Source: Demequina rhizosphaerae | GTDB taxonomy: Bacteria; Actinomycetota; Actinomycetes; Actinomycetales; Demequinaceae | Assembly: GCF_000971255.1 (NCBI RefSeq) | Contig: NZ_BBMC01000002.1 | Span: forward strand, 434,001-498,000 | Length of the DNA: 64,000 nt | Reading direction: 5' to 3' | Position numbers and translations under genes: made by a program | Shown here: positions 46,864-55,798 of the stretch, piece after piece | How positions within the stretch are numbered: position 1 is the stretch's first letter | Layout of the letters: each line of letters opens with the position of its first letter | Notes under the pieces: generated by a model | Seen by the model: only the letters and a program-made list of their open reading frames with translations | Told to the model about the DNA's origin: nothing | The model's database searches: none

Positions 46864-48441
46864 TCAGGAGGTCTTCGCCGTGGTGGCGAGGCCCTCGCGG
46901 TAGGTGTACGGGTCGACCTCGTAGCCGGTCACGGTGTCGCCCCAGACCTCGTAGCGCTGCGGGCCGGTGTAGGCGACGAGCACGTTGACGTTCTCGGCGA
47001 CCGCGGTCTCGAGCTGCGCGAGCACCTCGGCGCGCTCGGCCTCGTCGAAGGTCGACCGGAGCTGCATGTACAGCGCGACCTCGGGCGAGGTCTCGTCGAC
47101 CGTGGTGACCATGGGCAGGCCGGGCGTGAGGATCGTGGCGTAGTACGCGGACGGGTCCGGCATGTAGACGCCGGGCACGAGCACCAGGTCGGTCCAGGTG
47201 CCGCCGATGTACGACTGCAGCACCTCGGTCCACGGCTTGCCGACGAGCTCGAGGGTGATGCCCGCCTCGGCGAGCTGCTGCTTGAGCACCTCGACCATCG
47301 GCACGTCGAGCGCGAAGGCCGCGTCCGAGGCGTAGGTGAGGGTGATCGTCGGGCTGGTCTCGCCCGCCTCGGCGAGCAGCGCCTTGGCGCCCTCGACGTC
47401 GTGCGTGTAGTTCGGCGTGGACTCGTCGGGCGCGATGCCCCACGGGTCGCCGACCGGCACCACGAGGCTGGGCTCGGCCATGCCGCCCATCGCGAAGTCG
47501 ATGAGCGCCTGGCGGTCCATCGCCTTCGACACGGCCTGGCGGACCTTGACGTCCGCGAGCGGGCCGTCGGAGGCGTTCACGTACATGGTGAGCGAGCGGG
47601 TCGCGGCGTTCTCGCCGACCGTGTAGCCCTCGGACTCGAGCGACTGGACCTGGATCGGGTCGCGGAACCAGGCCATGTCGGTGCCCGAGCCCTGGCGGAG
47701 CTGCGCGGCGCGCGCGTTCTCGTCGCCGATGAAGTCGAACTCGAGCGTGTCGACCTCGGGGCCCTCGCCCCAGTAGGACTCGTTGGCGGTGAAGGTCATG
47801 GAGACCTGGTCCTGCCACTCGTCGAGCACGAACGGGCCGGTGCCGAGCGCGGAGGTCTGGCGCTCCTCCTCGGAGGTGGCCTCGTACCAGGCCTGGTTGA
47901 CGATCGCCATGGCGCGGTACGACAGGATGTTGGGGATCGTGGCGTCCGGCACGAGCGTCGTCAGCTGCACGGTCGCGTCGTCAAGCGCGGTGATCTGATC
48001 CACCGTCGGGAAGTAGCTGGCGCCGGCCTGCGAGGCGCGGATCTGCTCGAGCGAGTAGACCACGTCGTCGACGGTCAGCGGGGTGCCGTCCGAGAACGTC
48101 ACGCCCTCGCGCAGCGTGAAGGTGTAGGTGAGGTCGTCGACCTGCTCCCACGCCTCGGCGAGCCACGGGATGATCGTGCCGTCGGCGTCCTTGGCGAGCA
48201 GGGGCTCGTAGATCTGGACGAGCGCGTTCGAGTTCGCGAAGGCCTGGGCGACGTACGGGTCGAGCCCGCCGGCCAGCGGCTGGACGTCGCTCGCGTAGAC
48301 GAGCGCGCCGCCCTCGACGGCGGGCAGCGGCTCGGCCGACTCGCTCGATCCGGTCTCGGCGCCGCTCGCACAGGCGGCGAGCGAGAGGCCGAGCACGGCC
48401 ACGGCGGCCGTGGCGGCGATCCCTCGGGTGATGGTCCTCAT
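46864..48441 (-). CDS. Peptide-type ABC transporter, substrate-binding lipoprotein (SBP family 5)
   Basis: A 525-residue lipoprotein: signal and lipobox (LSLAAC, ~residues 19-24), short linker, then the family-5 three-domain binding fold. Marks: AQAFANSNALVQIYEPLLAKDADGTIIPWLAEAWEQVDDLTYTFTLREGVTFSDGTPLTVDDVVYSLE, ANESYWGEGPEVDTLEF and VKVRQAVSKAMDRQALIDFAMGG. Family members bind di- or oligopeptides, opines, nickel or glycosides. The catabolic neighbours suggest a peptide-like or N-acyl solute. AAGGAGGAG precedes the ATG by eleven bases. It follows the two permeases, an unusual but known order. Confidence 0.92.
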   Translation of the reverse strand: MRTITRGIAATAAVAVLGLSLAACASGAETGSSESAEPLPAVEGGALVYASDVQPLAGGLDPYVAQAFANSNALVQIYEPLLAKDADGTIIPWLAEAWEQVDDLTYTFTLREGVTFSDGTPLTVDDVVYSLEQIRASQAGASYFPTVDQITALDDATVQLTTLVPDATIPNILSYRAMAIVNQAWYEATSEEERQTSALGTGPFVLDEWQDQVSMTFTANESYWGEGPEVDTLEFDFIGDENARAAQLRQGSGTDMAWFRDPIQVQSLESEGYTVGENAATRSLTMYVNASDGPLADVKVRQAVSKAMDRQALIDFAMGGMAEPSLVVPVGDPWGIAPDESTPNYTHDVEGAKALLAEAGETSPTITLTYASDAAFALDVPMVEVLKQQLAEAGITLELVGKPWTEVLQSYIGGTWTDLVLVPGVYMPDPSAYYATILTPGLPMVTTVDETSPEVALYMQLRSTFDEAERAEVLAQLETAVAENVNVLVAYTGPQRYEVWGDTVTGYEVDPYTYREGLATTAKTS

Positions 48442-48491
48442 GATGCGGGTCTCCTCCTTGGATGGGGATGGGACGGGGCGCGGCGGGTGGG

Positions 48492-49448
48492 TCAGACCCG
48501 GGCCGGGGCCGCCTCGTCCTCCGGGGTGTCGGCGGGCACGGGTCGCTGGCCCGCCTCCACCGTCGTGCCGGTCGCGGCCCTGCCGGCCGCTCCGGACGTC
48601 TTCTTGCGGCGTCGGCCGCGGGTGGGCACGGCGAGGTTGCCGGCCTTGGGCGACAGCGCCATCTGCACGCCGTCGGCGAGCAGGTTCCACGCGATGGTGA
48701 GCAGCGTGATGAGCACCGCGGGCAGCACGATGAGCAGCGGGTCGAGCTGCATGTACCGCATCGACTCGGAGATCATGCGGCCGGCGCTCGGGTCGGGCGC
48801 CTGCACGCCCTGGCCCAGGAAGCTCAGGCTCGACTCGATGAGCACCGCGAGCGACGCGGTCGAGGCGAAGTTGACGAGCATCGGCGTGGTGGCGTTCGGC
48901 AGCAGGTGGCTGAGCGCGATCCACGGCTTGCGCACGCCGGCGATCTCCGCGGCGACCACGAAGTCGCGGTCGCGCAGCACCAGGATGGGCGAGCGCATGA
49001 TGCGGGCGAAGCCGGGGGCGCCGATGATCGCCATCGCGATGATGAGCGGCAGGAAGCCGGGGCCGATGATCACGCGGATGACGAGCGCGAAGAGGATCGC
49101 GGGGATCGCCATGATGATCTCGGTGCCGCGCATGAGCAGGTTGTCGAGGCGACCGCCCGCGTAGCCGGCGACGAGGCCGATTCCCGTGCCGATGACCATC
49201 GAGATCACCGAGCTGACGAACGAGATGACGAGCGCGTAGCGCGTGGCGATCGCGAGGCGGACGAAGTTGTCGCGCCCGATGTTGTCGGTGCCCAGCCAGT
49301 GCGTGCCGGACGGGCCCTCGAACGGGCCGCCGGTGGTGAGGTTGGGGTCGTAGCCGCCGACGAGCGGGCCGAGGACGGCGAAGACCGTGAGCCCGGCGAG
49401 GATCGCGATGCCGGCGACGAGCGCGCCGTTCTTCTTGAGCTTGATCAT
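48492..49448 (-). CDS. Peptide-type ABC transporter permease (DppC/OppC type)
   Basis: A 318-residue permease. The N-terminus holds one helix followed by the family motif HWLGTDNIGRDNFVRL, then five helices with the EAA loop EIAGVRKPWIALSHLLPNATTPM. The C-terminal 45 residues are a Lys/Arg then Ala/Glu/Pro-rich tail, probably cytoplasmic. ATGA overlap with the partner permease gene upstream (49445-49448). The pair forms the membrane channel of the importer. Confidence 0.92.
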   Translation of the reverse strand: MIKLKKNGALVAGIAILAGLTVFAVLGPLVGGYDPNLTTGGPFEGPSGTHWLGTDNIGRDNFVRLAIATRYALVISFVSSVISMVIGTGIGLVAGYAGGRLDNLLMRGTEIIMAIPAILFALVIRVIIGPGFLPLIIAMAIIGAPGFARIMRSPILVLRDRDFVVAAEIAGVRKPWIALSHLLPNATTPMLVNFASTASLAVLIESSLSFLGQGVQAPDPSAGRMISESMRYMQLDPLLIVLPAVLITLLTIAWNLLADGVQMALSPKAGNLAVPTRGRRRKKTSGAAGRAATGTTVEAGQRPVPADTPEDEAAPARV

Positions 49449-50389
49449 GAGGCACGCACCCGAGGGTCGATGACGGGGTAGAGCAGGTCCACCACGAGGT
49501 TGATGAGCACGAAGCACGCGCCGAGCACGAGCACGCAGGCCTGGATGGTCGGGTAGTCCGAGCTGTTGATCGCCTCGATGAGCATCGATCCCATGCCCGG
49601 GATCTGGAAGATGCTCTCGATCACGACGGTGCCGCCGATGAGCGCGGCGAGCTGGATGCCCACGACGGTGGTGACGGGGATGAGCGCGTTGCGCAGCGCG
49701 TGGCCGCGGACGATGCGCCCGGTGGGGACGCCCTTCGAGCGCGCGGTCCGGATGTAGTCCTGCGACAGCGTGTCGAGCACCGTGCCGCGCGAGTAGCGGG
49801 AGATCACCGCGGACATCGCGAGCGACAGCACCAGCGCGGGCACCAGGAGCGACAGGATCGACGCGACCGGGTCCTTCTCCCACGGCGTGTACCCGATGAG
49901 CGGGAGCTTGAAGGTGAAGGCGTTCACCATGATGAGCACCGCGCCGATCGCGAAGGCCGGCACCGACAGCGCGATGAACGAGCCGCCGCGGATGAGGCCG
50001 TCGAGGGGCGTGCCCTGGCGCACCGCCGACACGACTCCGCTCGGGAGGCCGATGACGAGGCCGACGATGACGGCGATGATCGCGAGCTGGAGGGAGACCG
50101 GGAAGCGGTCGCCGAGCATCGTCCCGATTTCCGCGGACTTCGTGAGGGACGTGCCGAAGTCGCCGTGGAGCACCCCGCCGAGCCACTCGAGGTACTGCGT
50201 GGTCCACGGGCGGTCCAGGCCGAGCTCCGCGCGGATCTCCGCGAGCTGGTTGGGGTCCGGGTTGTCGATGTTCAGGTACTGCAGCGCGGGGTCTCCGGGC
50301 ATCAGGCGCACCATCCCGAAGGACAGCAGGGACAGCGCGAACAGCACGAGCAGTGCCGATCCGAGCCGCTTGGCCAGGTACTTCGCCAC
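49445..50389 (-). CDS. Peptide-type ABC transporter permease (DppB/OppB type)
   Basis: A 314-residue permease and the first gene of the seven-gene operon. MAKYLAKRLGSALLVLFALSLLSFGMVRLMPGDPAL is the characteristic first helix and loop, and the EAA loop is DYIRTARSKGVPTGRIVRGHALRNALIP. GTG start at 50389 with AGGAGGT six bases upstream; a GTG two codons further up is possible. An 87-base leader separates it from a 110-bp element that is duplicated upstream of the MFS gene. Confidence 0.93.
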   Translation of the reverse strand: MAKYLAKRLGSALLVLFALSLLSFGMVRLMPGDPALQYLNIDNPDPNQLAEIRAELGLDRPWTTQYLEWLGGVLHGDFGTSLTKSAEIGTMLGDRFPVSLQLAIIAVIVGLVIGLPSGVVSAVRQGTPLDGLIRGGSFIALSVPAFAIGAVLIMVNAFTFKLPLIGYTPWEKDPVASILSLLVPALVLSLAMSAVISRYSRGTVLDTLSQDYIRTARSKGVPTGRIVRGHALRNALIPVTTVVGIQLAALIGGTVVIESIFQIPGMGSMLIEAINSSDYPTIQACVLVLGACFVLINLVVDLLYPVIDPRVRAS

Positions 50390-50475
50390 GGTCACCTCCT
50401 CGGTTCTCGATCGACGTTGTTGACGTCTTCGATCCTTCAAGGAGACGGCCGATCCGATAAGCACCACGGGGTCGG

Positions 50476-50585
50476 GGAAGGTCCGGGCCACCGTTAACCG
50501 AGCGGACACGTGCGTGTCCCCCGTGTCACGGCGAGGGTGCCAGCGGAAACATGGATGACACACGGTGTCACCTATCCCGCGGGCG
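50476..50585 (-). promoter_or_regulatory. Duplicated upstream regulatory element, copy A (before the transporter operon)
   Basis: Aligned without gaps, 88 of 110 bases match the segment 52259-52368 upstream of the MFS gene. Its edge is 87 bases from the dppB-like start, against 88 in the other copy. The block GGGCCACCGTTAAC is shared exactly. Two dyads lie inside: GGACAC-GTGC-GTGTCC (50504-50519) and TGACAC-ACG-GTGTCA (50556-50570). They look like tandem operator half-site pairs for one regulator. Weaker similarity continues towards the gene (TAAGC..CCACGG). Confidence 0.8.
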
Positions 50586-50614
50586 GGGCCGGCGGCCCGC
50601 CCCGCGCACGGCGA

Positions 50615-50646
50615 AGGGGCCGGACCTGCGCGCAGGTCCGGCCCCT
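50615..50646. terminator. Long perfect palindromic terminator of the MFS gene
   Basis: AGGGGCCGGACCTGCG (50615-50630) is followed directly by its complement CGCAGGTCCGGCCCCT (50631-50646): 16 bp per arm with no spacer, so the loop must come from the central GCGC. It lies 13 bases after the MFS stop on the minus strand, and upstream of the transporter operon's promoter region, so it also isolates the two units. Confidence 0.85.
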
Positions 50647-50659
50647 CGTTCACGTCGCG

Positions 50660-52171
50660 TCAGGAGGCGACGGGCTCCTTCGGGGCGTCGTCGGCGAGCT
50701 CGGCGACGGGCGACTCCGCCGCCGACGCCGCGGACGCGGCGGGCTGCGAGGTGCTGACGTCCTGCGGCAGGCGCAGCACGAGGAACGCGCTGGCGAGCGA
50801 CAGGACCGCGGCCACGCCCCACACCACCGCGTAGCCGGTGAAGGACGTCACCGGGGTGCCGCCCTCGACGTCGGTGCCCTCGATCACGAACGTGGCCAGC
50901 ACGGTCGTGAAGACGGCGCCGGCGGCCGCGCCGGCCGCGGTGCGCGCGGTGTTGTAGAGGCCCGAGACCACCGCGACGGCGTCCGGCCGCGCGCGGTTGA
51001 CGACGATCGCCGGCAGCACGCTGATCATCACGCCCATGCCGAAGCCGCCGATCGCGACCCACACGATGAACAGCGGCGCGGCGCCCGGCACCAGGATCAT
51101 GAGCGCGTAGGAGGTCGTCGACAGCAGTGCGGCCAGGACCATCGCGCCGCGGGCGGTCATCGCGGTGGCGAGGCGGTTGCCGAGCATCGATCCGGCGAAG
51201 CCCGACACCGCCATGAGGCTGAGCGAGATGCCCGCCTGGGCGGCGCTCATGCCGAGCCCGAAGCCGTGCTCCGCGGGGTCGATGCGGACGTAGAGCGCGG
51301 CGAGGCTCTGCGCGCCGAGGGACTGCGCGGCGAAGACGACGCCGATGACGATGGGGAGGCCGATCCCGCCGCCGGTAAGGACGTCGAGGTCGACGAACGG
51401 GTCCTCGACGCGACGCTCGATCGCGACCCAGGCCGCCAGGACCGCGGCGCCGGCGCCGATGAGCGCCCACGCGCCCAGGCTGGTCCAGCCCGCGACGCCG
51501 GCGAGCGAGATGCCGCCGAGCACGCCCGCGGCGCCTAGGCCGAGGAGCAGCACGCCGGCCCAGTCCATGCGGCCGGAGGGGTCGGTCTCCGTCTCCGGGA
51601 CGAAGATCGCGATGAGCACGAAGCACACCGCGAAGTAGACCGCCGGGACGACCAGCGTGAGCGCGAGGCTGCCGGTGCCGTCGAGCAGCACGCCCGCCCC
51701 GACCGCGCCGAGCACGGCGCCGATCGCGAGCGAGCCGATGAGCTGGCCGATGCTCTTGCCGACCTTCTCGGGCGAGCGCTGGCGCACGATCGCGAACTCG
51801 AGCGGGAGGAACGCGACGAGGGCGCCCTGGAGCACGCGGCCGAGCAGCAGCACCCCGAAGTTCGGGGCGACCGCGACCACGAGCGAGCCGACCGCCGTGA
51901 TGGCGACCGCGGCGAGCAGCAGCTTCTTGTGGCCGTGCGCGTCGCCGAGCTTGGTCAGCAGCGGCACGAAGAGCACGGACGAGAGCAGGTAGGCCACGGC
52001 GATGAGGTTGAGCAGCGCGGCGCTCGCGCCGTACTGCTCGCCGATGGTGGTGAGGACCGGGCTGTACCAGCCCTGCAGCATGCCGCTGCCGAGCTCGGTG
52101 GCGACGAGGAGCCCGACGGCGCCTCCGGCCGCGGTGCGGCCCGGCCTCTGCGCGGGCGAGGGGAGTCTCAT
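50660..52171 (-). CDS. MFS transporter (DHA2-like, 14 helices)
   Basis: A 503-residue major-facilitator protein. Motif A is recognisable as LTKLGDAHGHKKLLLAA between helices 2 and 3, and motif C-like GAVLGAVGAGVLLDG follows. The hydrophobic pattern fits fourteen helices with an acidic Ala-rich tail. Drug/proton antiport is the common activity, but its promoter region duplicates that of the peptide ABC operon, which argues for import or export of a metabolite of the same pathway. AAGG lies ten bases before the ATG at 52171. It is monocistronic between a terminator and the IclR gene. Confidence 0.88.
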   Translation of the reverse strand: MRLPSPAQRPGRTAAGGAVGLLVATELGSGMLQGWYSPVLTTIGEQYGASAALLNLIAVAYLLSSVLFVPLLTKLGDAHGHKKLLLAAVAITAVGSLVVAVAPNFGVLLLGRVLQGALVAFLPLEFAIVRQRSPEKVGKSIGQLIGSLAIGAVLGAVGAGVLLDGTGSLALTLVVPAVYFAVCFVLIAIFVPETETDPSGRMDWAGVLLLGLGAAGVLGGISLAGVAGWTSLGAWALIGAGAAVLAAWVAIERRVEDPFVDLDVLTGGGIGLPIVIGVVFAAQSLGAQSLAALYVRIDPAEHGFGLGMSAAQAGISLSLMAVSGFAGSMLGNRLATAMTARGAMVLAALLSTTSYALMILVPGAAPLFIVWVAIGGFGMGVMISVLPAIVVNRARPDAVAVVSGLYNTARTAAGAAAGAVFTTVLATFVIEGTDVEGGTPVTSFTGYAVVWGVAAVLSLASAFLVLRLPQDVSTSQPAASAASAAESPVAELADDAPKEPVAS

Positions 52172-52258
52172 GGGGGACCTTTCGAAGGGGTGCGACACCG
52201 GTGGATGACATCGCATCCTTCCCGTGGAGCGCCCGCACGGTAAGCGCCACGGACGCGC

Positions 52259-52368
52259 GGAAGGCTCGGGCCACCGTTAACGGGACGGACACCTGTGTGT
52301 CGCCCGCGTCACGGCGGGCGCACCCGCGGAAATGCGGACGACACACGGTGTCGGATATCGCGCGGGCG
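52259..52368 (-). promoter_or_regulatory. Duplicated upstream regulatory element, copy B (before the MFS gene)
   Basis: Partner of 50476-50585: 88 of 110 positions identical without gaps and the same orientation and distance to the start codon. Dyads GACAC-CTGT-GTGTC (52288-52301) and GACAC-ACG-GTGTC (52340-52352) are kept while surrounding bases drift, as expected for selected binding sites. The element ends 32 bases from the stop of the IclR gene, so it must function within a compact space. Confidence 0.8.
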
Positions 52369-52400
52369 CGGGCGTGGCCCCGTGCCGCGCGACCCGAGGT

Positions 52401-53162
52401 TCAGCGGGCGCGGACCCGCTGGGTCACCGCGTGGGCCTGCTCGAGCAGGACGCGACCGATCTCGCCCTGGCGGTCCGGCCCGAAGCGCGACTCGACGCCG
52501 GTCGCGGACAGCGCCCACGCGGGACGCCCGGCCGCGTCGAACACCGCGGCCGCCATGCCCCACGAGCCCTCGACGATGAGCCCGGGGTTGACCACGTAGC
52601 CGGCCGCGCGCCCGGCGGCGAGGCGCGCCCGCAGCGGAGCGGCGGCGTGCGCGGGCCCCCAGTCGGCGACGAGGTCGGCGCGCGCGAGGTAGGCCTCGCG
52701 CTCGGCCTCCGGAAGCATCGCGAGCATCGCCAGGCCCGCGGACGCGACGCCCAGCGGGAAGCGGATGCCCTCGTAGAGGACGTGCGAGCGGATCGGGAAC
52801 GAGCCCTCCTCGCGCAGCAGGCACACGGACTCGTCGCCGCGGCGCGCGGAAAGGAAGGCGCTCTCCCCCGTCGCGTGCGCGACCGCCCGCACCGCGTCGC
52901 GCGCGAGCTCGGTGATGTCGTAGCGATCCGCGGCGACCGCGCCGAGGATGTACGCCTCCGGCCCCAGCACCCAGCCGCCCGAGGCGTCGCGGTCGACCAG
53001 CCCCTCGCCCGCGAGCGCGGACAGGAGACGATGCGCGGTGGGCCGGGTGAGGCCCGTCGCCTCCGCGACGCGCGAGGTCGCCACGGGCGTGCCGGCCGCC
53101 GCGCTCAGCACGCGCAGCACCGCGCCCACCCTTGCCACCACCTGGGCCCCCTGCTCCGCCAC
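52401..53162 (-). CDS. IclR family transcriptional regulator
   Basis: A 253-residue regulator: N-terminal winged helix (VARVGAVLRVLSAAAGTPVATSRVAEATGLTRPTAHRLLSALAGEGLVDRD) and C-terminal IclR effector domain (ESAFLSARRGDESVCLLREEGSFPIRSHVLYEGIRFPLGVASAGLAML...). I chose the GTG at 53162 because GGAGGT lies five bases upstream. The longer ATG form at 53228 has no ribosome site and would run through a palindrome at 53186-53198 that looks like the operator. It is divergent from the CoA-transferase/thiolase operon, the layout of PcaR-type regulators, and adjacent to the MFS gene. Confidence 0.92.
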   Translation of the reverse strand: MAEQGAQVVARVGAVLRVLSAAAGTPVATSRVAEATGLTRPTAHRLLSALAGEGLVDRDASGGWVLGPEAYILGAVAADRYDITELARDAVRAVAHATGESAFLSARRGDESVCLLREEGSFPIRSHVLYEGIRFPLGVASAGLAMLAMLPEAEREAYLARADLVADWGPAHAAAPLRARLAAGRAAGYVVNPGLIVEGSWGMAAAVFDAAGRPAWALSATGVESRFGPDRQGEIGRVLLEQAHAVTQRVRAR

Positions 53163-53185
53163 GGCCACCTCCGCATCGTCCACTT

Positions 53186-53198
53186 TATGGACACCATA
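53186..53198. promoter_or_regulatory. Probable IclR operator
   Basis: TATGG-ACA-CCATA, a five-base dyad with three-base centre, unusually AT-rich for this DNA, lies 24 bases upstream of the IclR start and about 100 bases upstream of the divergent CoA-transferase gene. Placement between divergent promoters fits autoregulation. Confidence 0.5.
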
Positions 53199-53300
53199 GG
53201 GGCGGATGACCACATCCTGCGTGCCCATTGACCCGAATCACCCGTCAGGTCTACCGTCCCCGTATCCACGATGTGGTCAGACAACGGAGTCGGAGGCACC

Positions 53301-53996
53301 ATGGGGAAGCTGTACCCCAGCGCCGCGGATGCGGTGCGGGACGTCGTCAGGGACGGGCAGATCATCGCGGTCGGGGGGTTCGGCCTCAGCGGCAACCCCA
53401 CCGATCTCATCGAGGCGGTGCGCGACACGGGCGTGCGCGACCTCACCATCGTGAGCAACAACATGGGCGTCGACGGCAAGGGCCTCGGCATCCTGCTCGA
53501 GTCCGGTCAGGTGAGCAAGGTGGTCGCGTCCTACGTGGGCGAGAACAAGCGCTTCGCCGAGCAGTACCTCGCGGGCGACCTCGAGGTCGAGTTCGCCCCG
53601 CAGGGCACGCTCGCCGAGCGCATGCGCGCGGGCGGCGCCGGCATCGCGGGCTTCTACACGCGCACCGGCGTGGGCACCCCGGTCGCCGAGGGCAAGCCCA
53701 CCGCGAGCTTCGACGGCGTCGACTACGTGCTCGAGCGCGGCATCGTCGCGGACGTCGCCCTCGTGAAGGCGCATCGTGCCGACACGGCCGGCAACCTGCG
53801 CTACCGCTTCACCGCGCGCAACTTCAACCCGCTCGCCGCGATGTCCGGCCGCATCACGCTCGTCGAGGCCGAGCACGTCGACCCGCACCCGCTCGACCCC
53901 GACACGGTCGAGACGCCCGGCATCTTCGTGCAGCGGCTCGTGCGCTCGACGCCGCGGGTGAAGGACATCGAGCAGCGCACCACGAGGGAGGCCTGA
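53301..53996 (+). CDS. 3-oxoacid CoA-transferase subunit A
   Basis: A 231-residue subunit of a family I CoA-transferase. [17 protein letters not shown] near the N-terminus is the CoA-binding glycine loop; [75 protein letters not shown] is standard. With subunit B it moves CoA from succinyl-CoA to a 3-oxoacid (acetoacetate or 3-oxoadipate). GGAGG precedes the ATG. Only one base separates its stop from subunit B. The thiolase after it points to cleavage of the resulting 3-oxoacyl-CoA. Confidence 0.93.
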   Translation: MGKLYPSAADAVRDVVRDGQIIAVGGFGLSGNPTDLIEAVRDTGVRDLTIVSNNMGVDGKGLGILLESGQVSKVVASYVGENKRFAEQYLAGDLEVEFAPQGTLAERMRAGGAGIAGFYTRTGVGTPVAEGKPTASFDGVDYVLERGIVADVALVKAHRADTAGNLRYRFTARNFNPLAAMSGRITLVEAEHVDPHPLDPDTVETPGIFVQRLVRSTPRVKDIEQRTTREA

Positions 53997-53997
53997 C

Positions 53998-54639
53998 ATG
54001 GGGTGGACGCGGGACGAGATGGCGGCGATCGCCGCCGAGGAGCTCGAGGACGGCCAGTACGTCAACCTCGGCATCGGCATCCCCACGCTGGTGGCGAACC
54101 ACCTGCCGCCGGGCGTGACGGTGACGCTGCAGAGCGAGAACGGGATGCTCGGCATGGGCCCGTTCCCGATCGCGGGAGACGAGGACGCGGACCTCATCAA
54201 CGCGGGCAAGCAGACCGTGACGGTGCTGCCGGGCGGCAGCTTCTTCGACTCGGCGACGAGCTTCGCGATGATCCGCGGCGGCCACGTCGACGCCGCGATC
54301 CTGGGGGCGCTGCAGGTCTCGCAGCACGGCGACCTCGCCAACTGGACCATCCCCGGCAAGCTCGTCAAGGGCATGGGCGGCGCGATGGACCTGGTCGCGG
54401 GCACCAAGCGGGTCGTGGTGATCACGGACCACGTCGCGAAGGACGGCGCGCCCAAGATCGTCGAGGACTGCACGCTGCCCCTCACGGGCGTGGGCGTGGT
54501 GAACCGCATCGTCACCGACCTGTGCGTGCTCGACGTCGACGAGCGTGGGCTGGTCCTCAGCCGCCTCGCTCCCGGGGTGACCTTCGAGCAGGTCGCGGAG
54601 GCCACCGGCGCGCCGGTGCGCGTGGAGGTGCCCGCGTGA
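53998..54639 (+). CDS. 3-oxoacid CoA-transferase subunit B
   Basis: A 213-residue catalytic subunit. The catalytic Glu is residue 47 in [14 protein letters not shown], which forms the glutamyl-CoA thioester. [47 protein letters not shown] and [27 protein letters not shown] are family blocks. The thiolase GTG overlaps its stop (GTGA at 54636-54639). Confidence 0.94.
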   Translation: MGWTRDEMAAIAAEELEDGQYVNLGIGIPTLVANHLPPGVTVTLQSENGMLGMGPFPIAGDEDADLINAGKQTVTVLPGGSFFDSATSFAMIRGGHVDAAILGALQVSQHGDLANWTIPGKLVKGMGGAMDLVAGTKRVVVITDHVAKDGAPKIVEDCTLPLTGVGVVNRIVTDLCVLDVDERGLVLSRLAPGVTFEQVAEATGAPVRVEVPA

Positions 54640-55790
54640 GCGTCGTCATCGCGGGCTACGCGCGCACCCCCTTCGTGAAGTACTGCGGGCAGTTCGCCCG
54701 CATCCCCGCGACCGCCCTCGGGGCGCACGCCGCCGCGGCCGCTCTCGAGCGGGCCGGGATCGCGCCCGACCGCGTCGACCAGGTGGTCGGCGGCCAGGTC
54801 CTCCAGGCGGGCGCGGGCCAGAACCCCGCGCGTCAGGCGGCCGTCGCGGCCGGGGTCCCGCTCACCGTGCCCGCCGCCACGCTCAACGTCGTGTGCCTGT
54901 CCGGCACCGAGGCCGTGTCGCACGGCGCGCGCCTCATCGCCGCGGGCGAGGCCGACGTGGTGCTCGCGATCGGCCAGGAGTCGATGTCGCTCGCGCCGCA
55001 CGCGTACGTGGGCTCGCGGCTCGGGGCGCGGTACGGCGCGATCGAGATGCTCGACACGCTCGCGCACGACGGCCTGTCGGACGCCTTCGAGAAGCGCTCG
55101 ATGGGCGAGTCCACCGAGGAGCACTCCGAGCGGCACGCGCTCACCCGCGAGGAGCAGGACGCGTGGGCGGCGGAGTCGCACCGGCGCCTCGCGGAGTCGG
55201 CGGCTATCCAGGCCGAGGAGATCGCGCCGCTGGCTCCCCCGCGGCGGGACGATGCGGTGGTCGCCGACGACGGCCTGCGCGCCGACACCACGGTCGAGTC
55301 GCTCGCGCGGCTGCGCCCGGCCTTCGGCGGCCGCGGCACCATCACGGCGGGCAACGCCTCGCAGATCACGGACGGCGCGGCGGCGATCGTGCTCGCGCGC
55401 GAGGGCCTCGCGGAGCGCCCGCTCGCGCGGATCCTCGCGACGGCCTTCGTGGCCGGACCGGACGTGTCGCTGCATCACCAGCCGGCGGCGGCCGCCGAGG
55501 TCGCGCTGGCCAAGGCCGGACGAGCGGCGGCGGAGCTCGCGACCGCGGAGATCAACGAGGCCTTCGCGGCGGTGGCCGTCGCCTCCGCCTCGCGGCTGGG
55601 CCTGGACCCGCGCATCGTCAACCCCCACGGCGGCGCGATCGCGCTCGGCCACCCCATCGGGGCGTCCGGCACGCGCATCGTCGGGCACGCCGCGCGCACG
55701 CTCGCGGGCCTCGGCCCGGGCGCGCTCGGCGTCGCCGCGATCTGCGGCGGCGGCGGCCAGGGATCGGCGGTGCTGCTCGAGGCCCTGTAG
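54636..55790 (+). CDS. Acetyl-CoA acetyltransferase-type thiolase
   Basis: A 384-residue thiolase. The acylated nucleophile is Cys87 ([12 protein letters not shown]); the general-base His is in [17 protein letters not shown] and the second Cys in [17 protein letters not shown] is present. It cleaves acetoacetyl-CoA or 3-oxoadipyl-CoA with CoA. Combined with the CoA-transferase this yields acetyl-CoA (and succinyl-CoA if the substrate is 3-oxoadipate). It ends eight bases before the convergent transglutaminase-like gene. A GGACGATGCG copy (55247-55256) encodes an exposed RRDDAV loop. Confidence 0.93.
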   Translation: MSVVIAGYARTPFVKYCGQFARIPATALGAHAAAAALERAGIAPDRVDQVVGGQVLQAGAGQNPARQAAVAAGVPLTVPAATLNVVCLSGTEAVSHGARLIAAGEADVVLAIGQESMSLAPHAYVGSRLGARYGAIEMLDTLAHDGLSDAFEKRSMGESTEEHSERHALTREEQDAWAAESHRRLAESAAIQAEEIAPLAPPRRDDAVVADDGLRADTTVESLARLRPAFGGRGTITAGNASQITDGAAAIVLAREGLAERPLARILATAFVAGPDVSLHHQPAAAAEVALAKAGRAAAELATAEINEAFAAVAVASASRLGLDPRIVNPHGGAIALGHPIGASGTRIVGHAARTLAGLGPGALGVAAICGGGGQGSAVLLEAL

Positions 55791-55798
55791 GCGGGGCG

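Noticed and set aside
53163-53228. Longer IclR form starting at the ATG at 53228
   Set aside because: No ribosome site, an unusual N-terminus, and it would place the palindromic operator inside the gene; the GTG at 53162 has a clear GGAGGT site.
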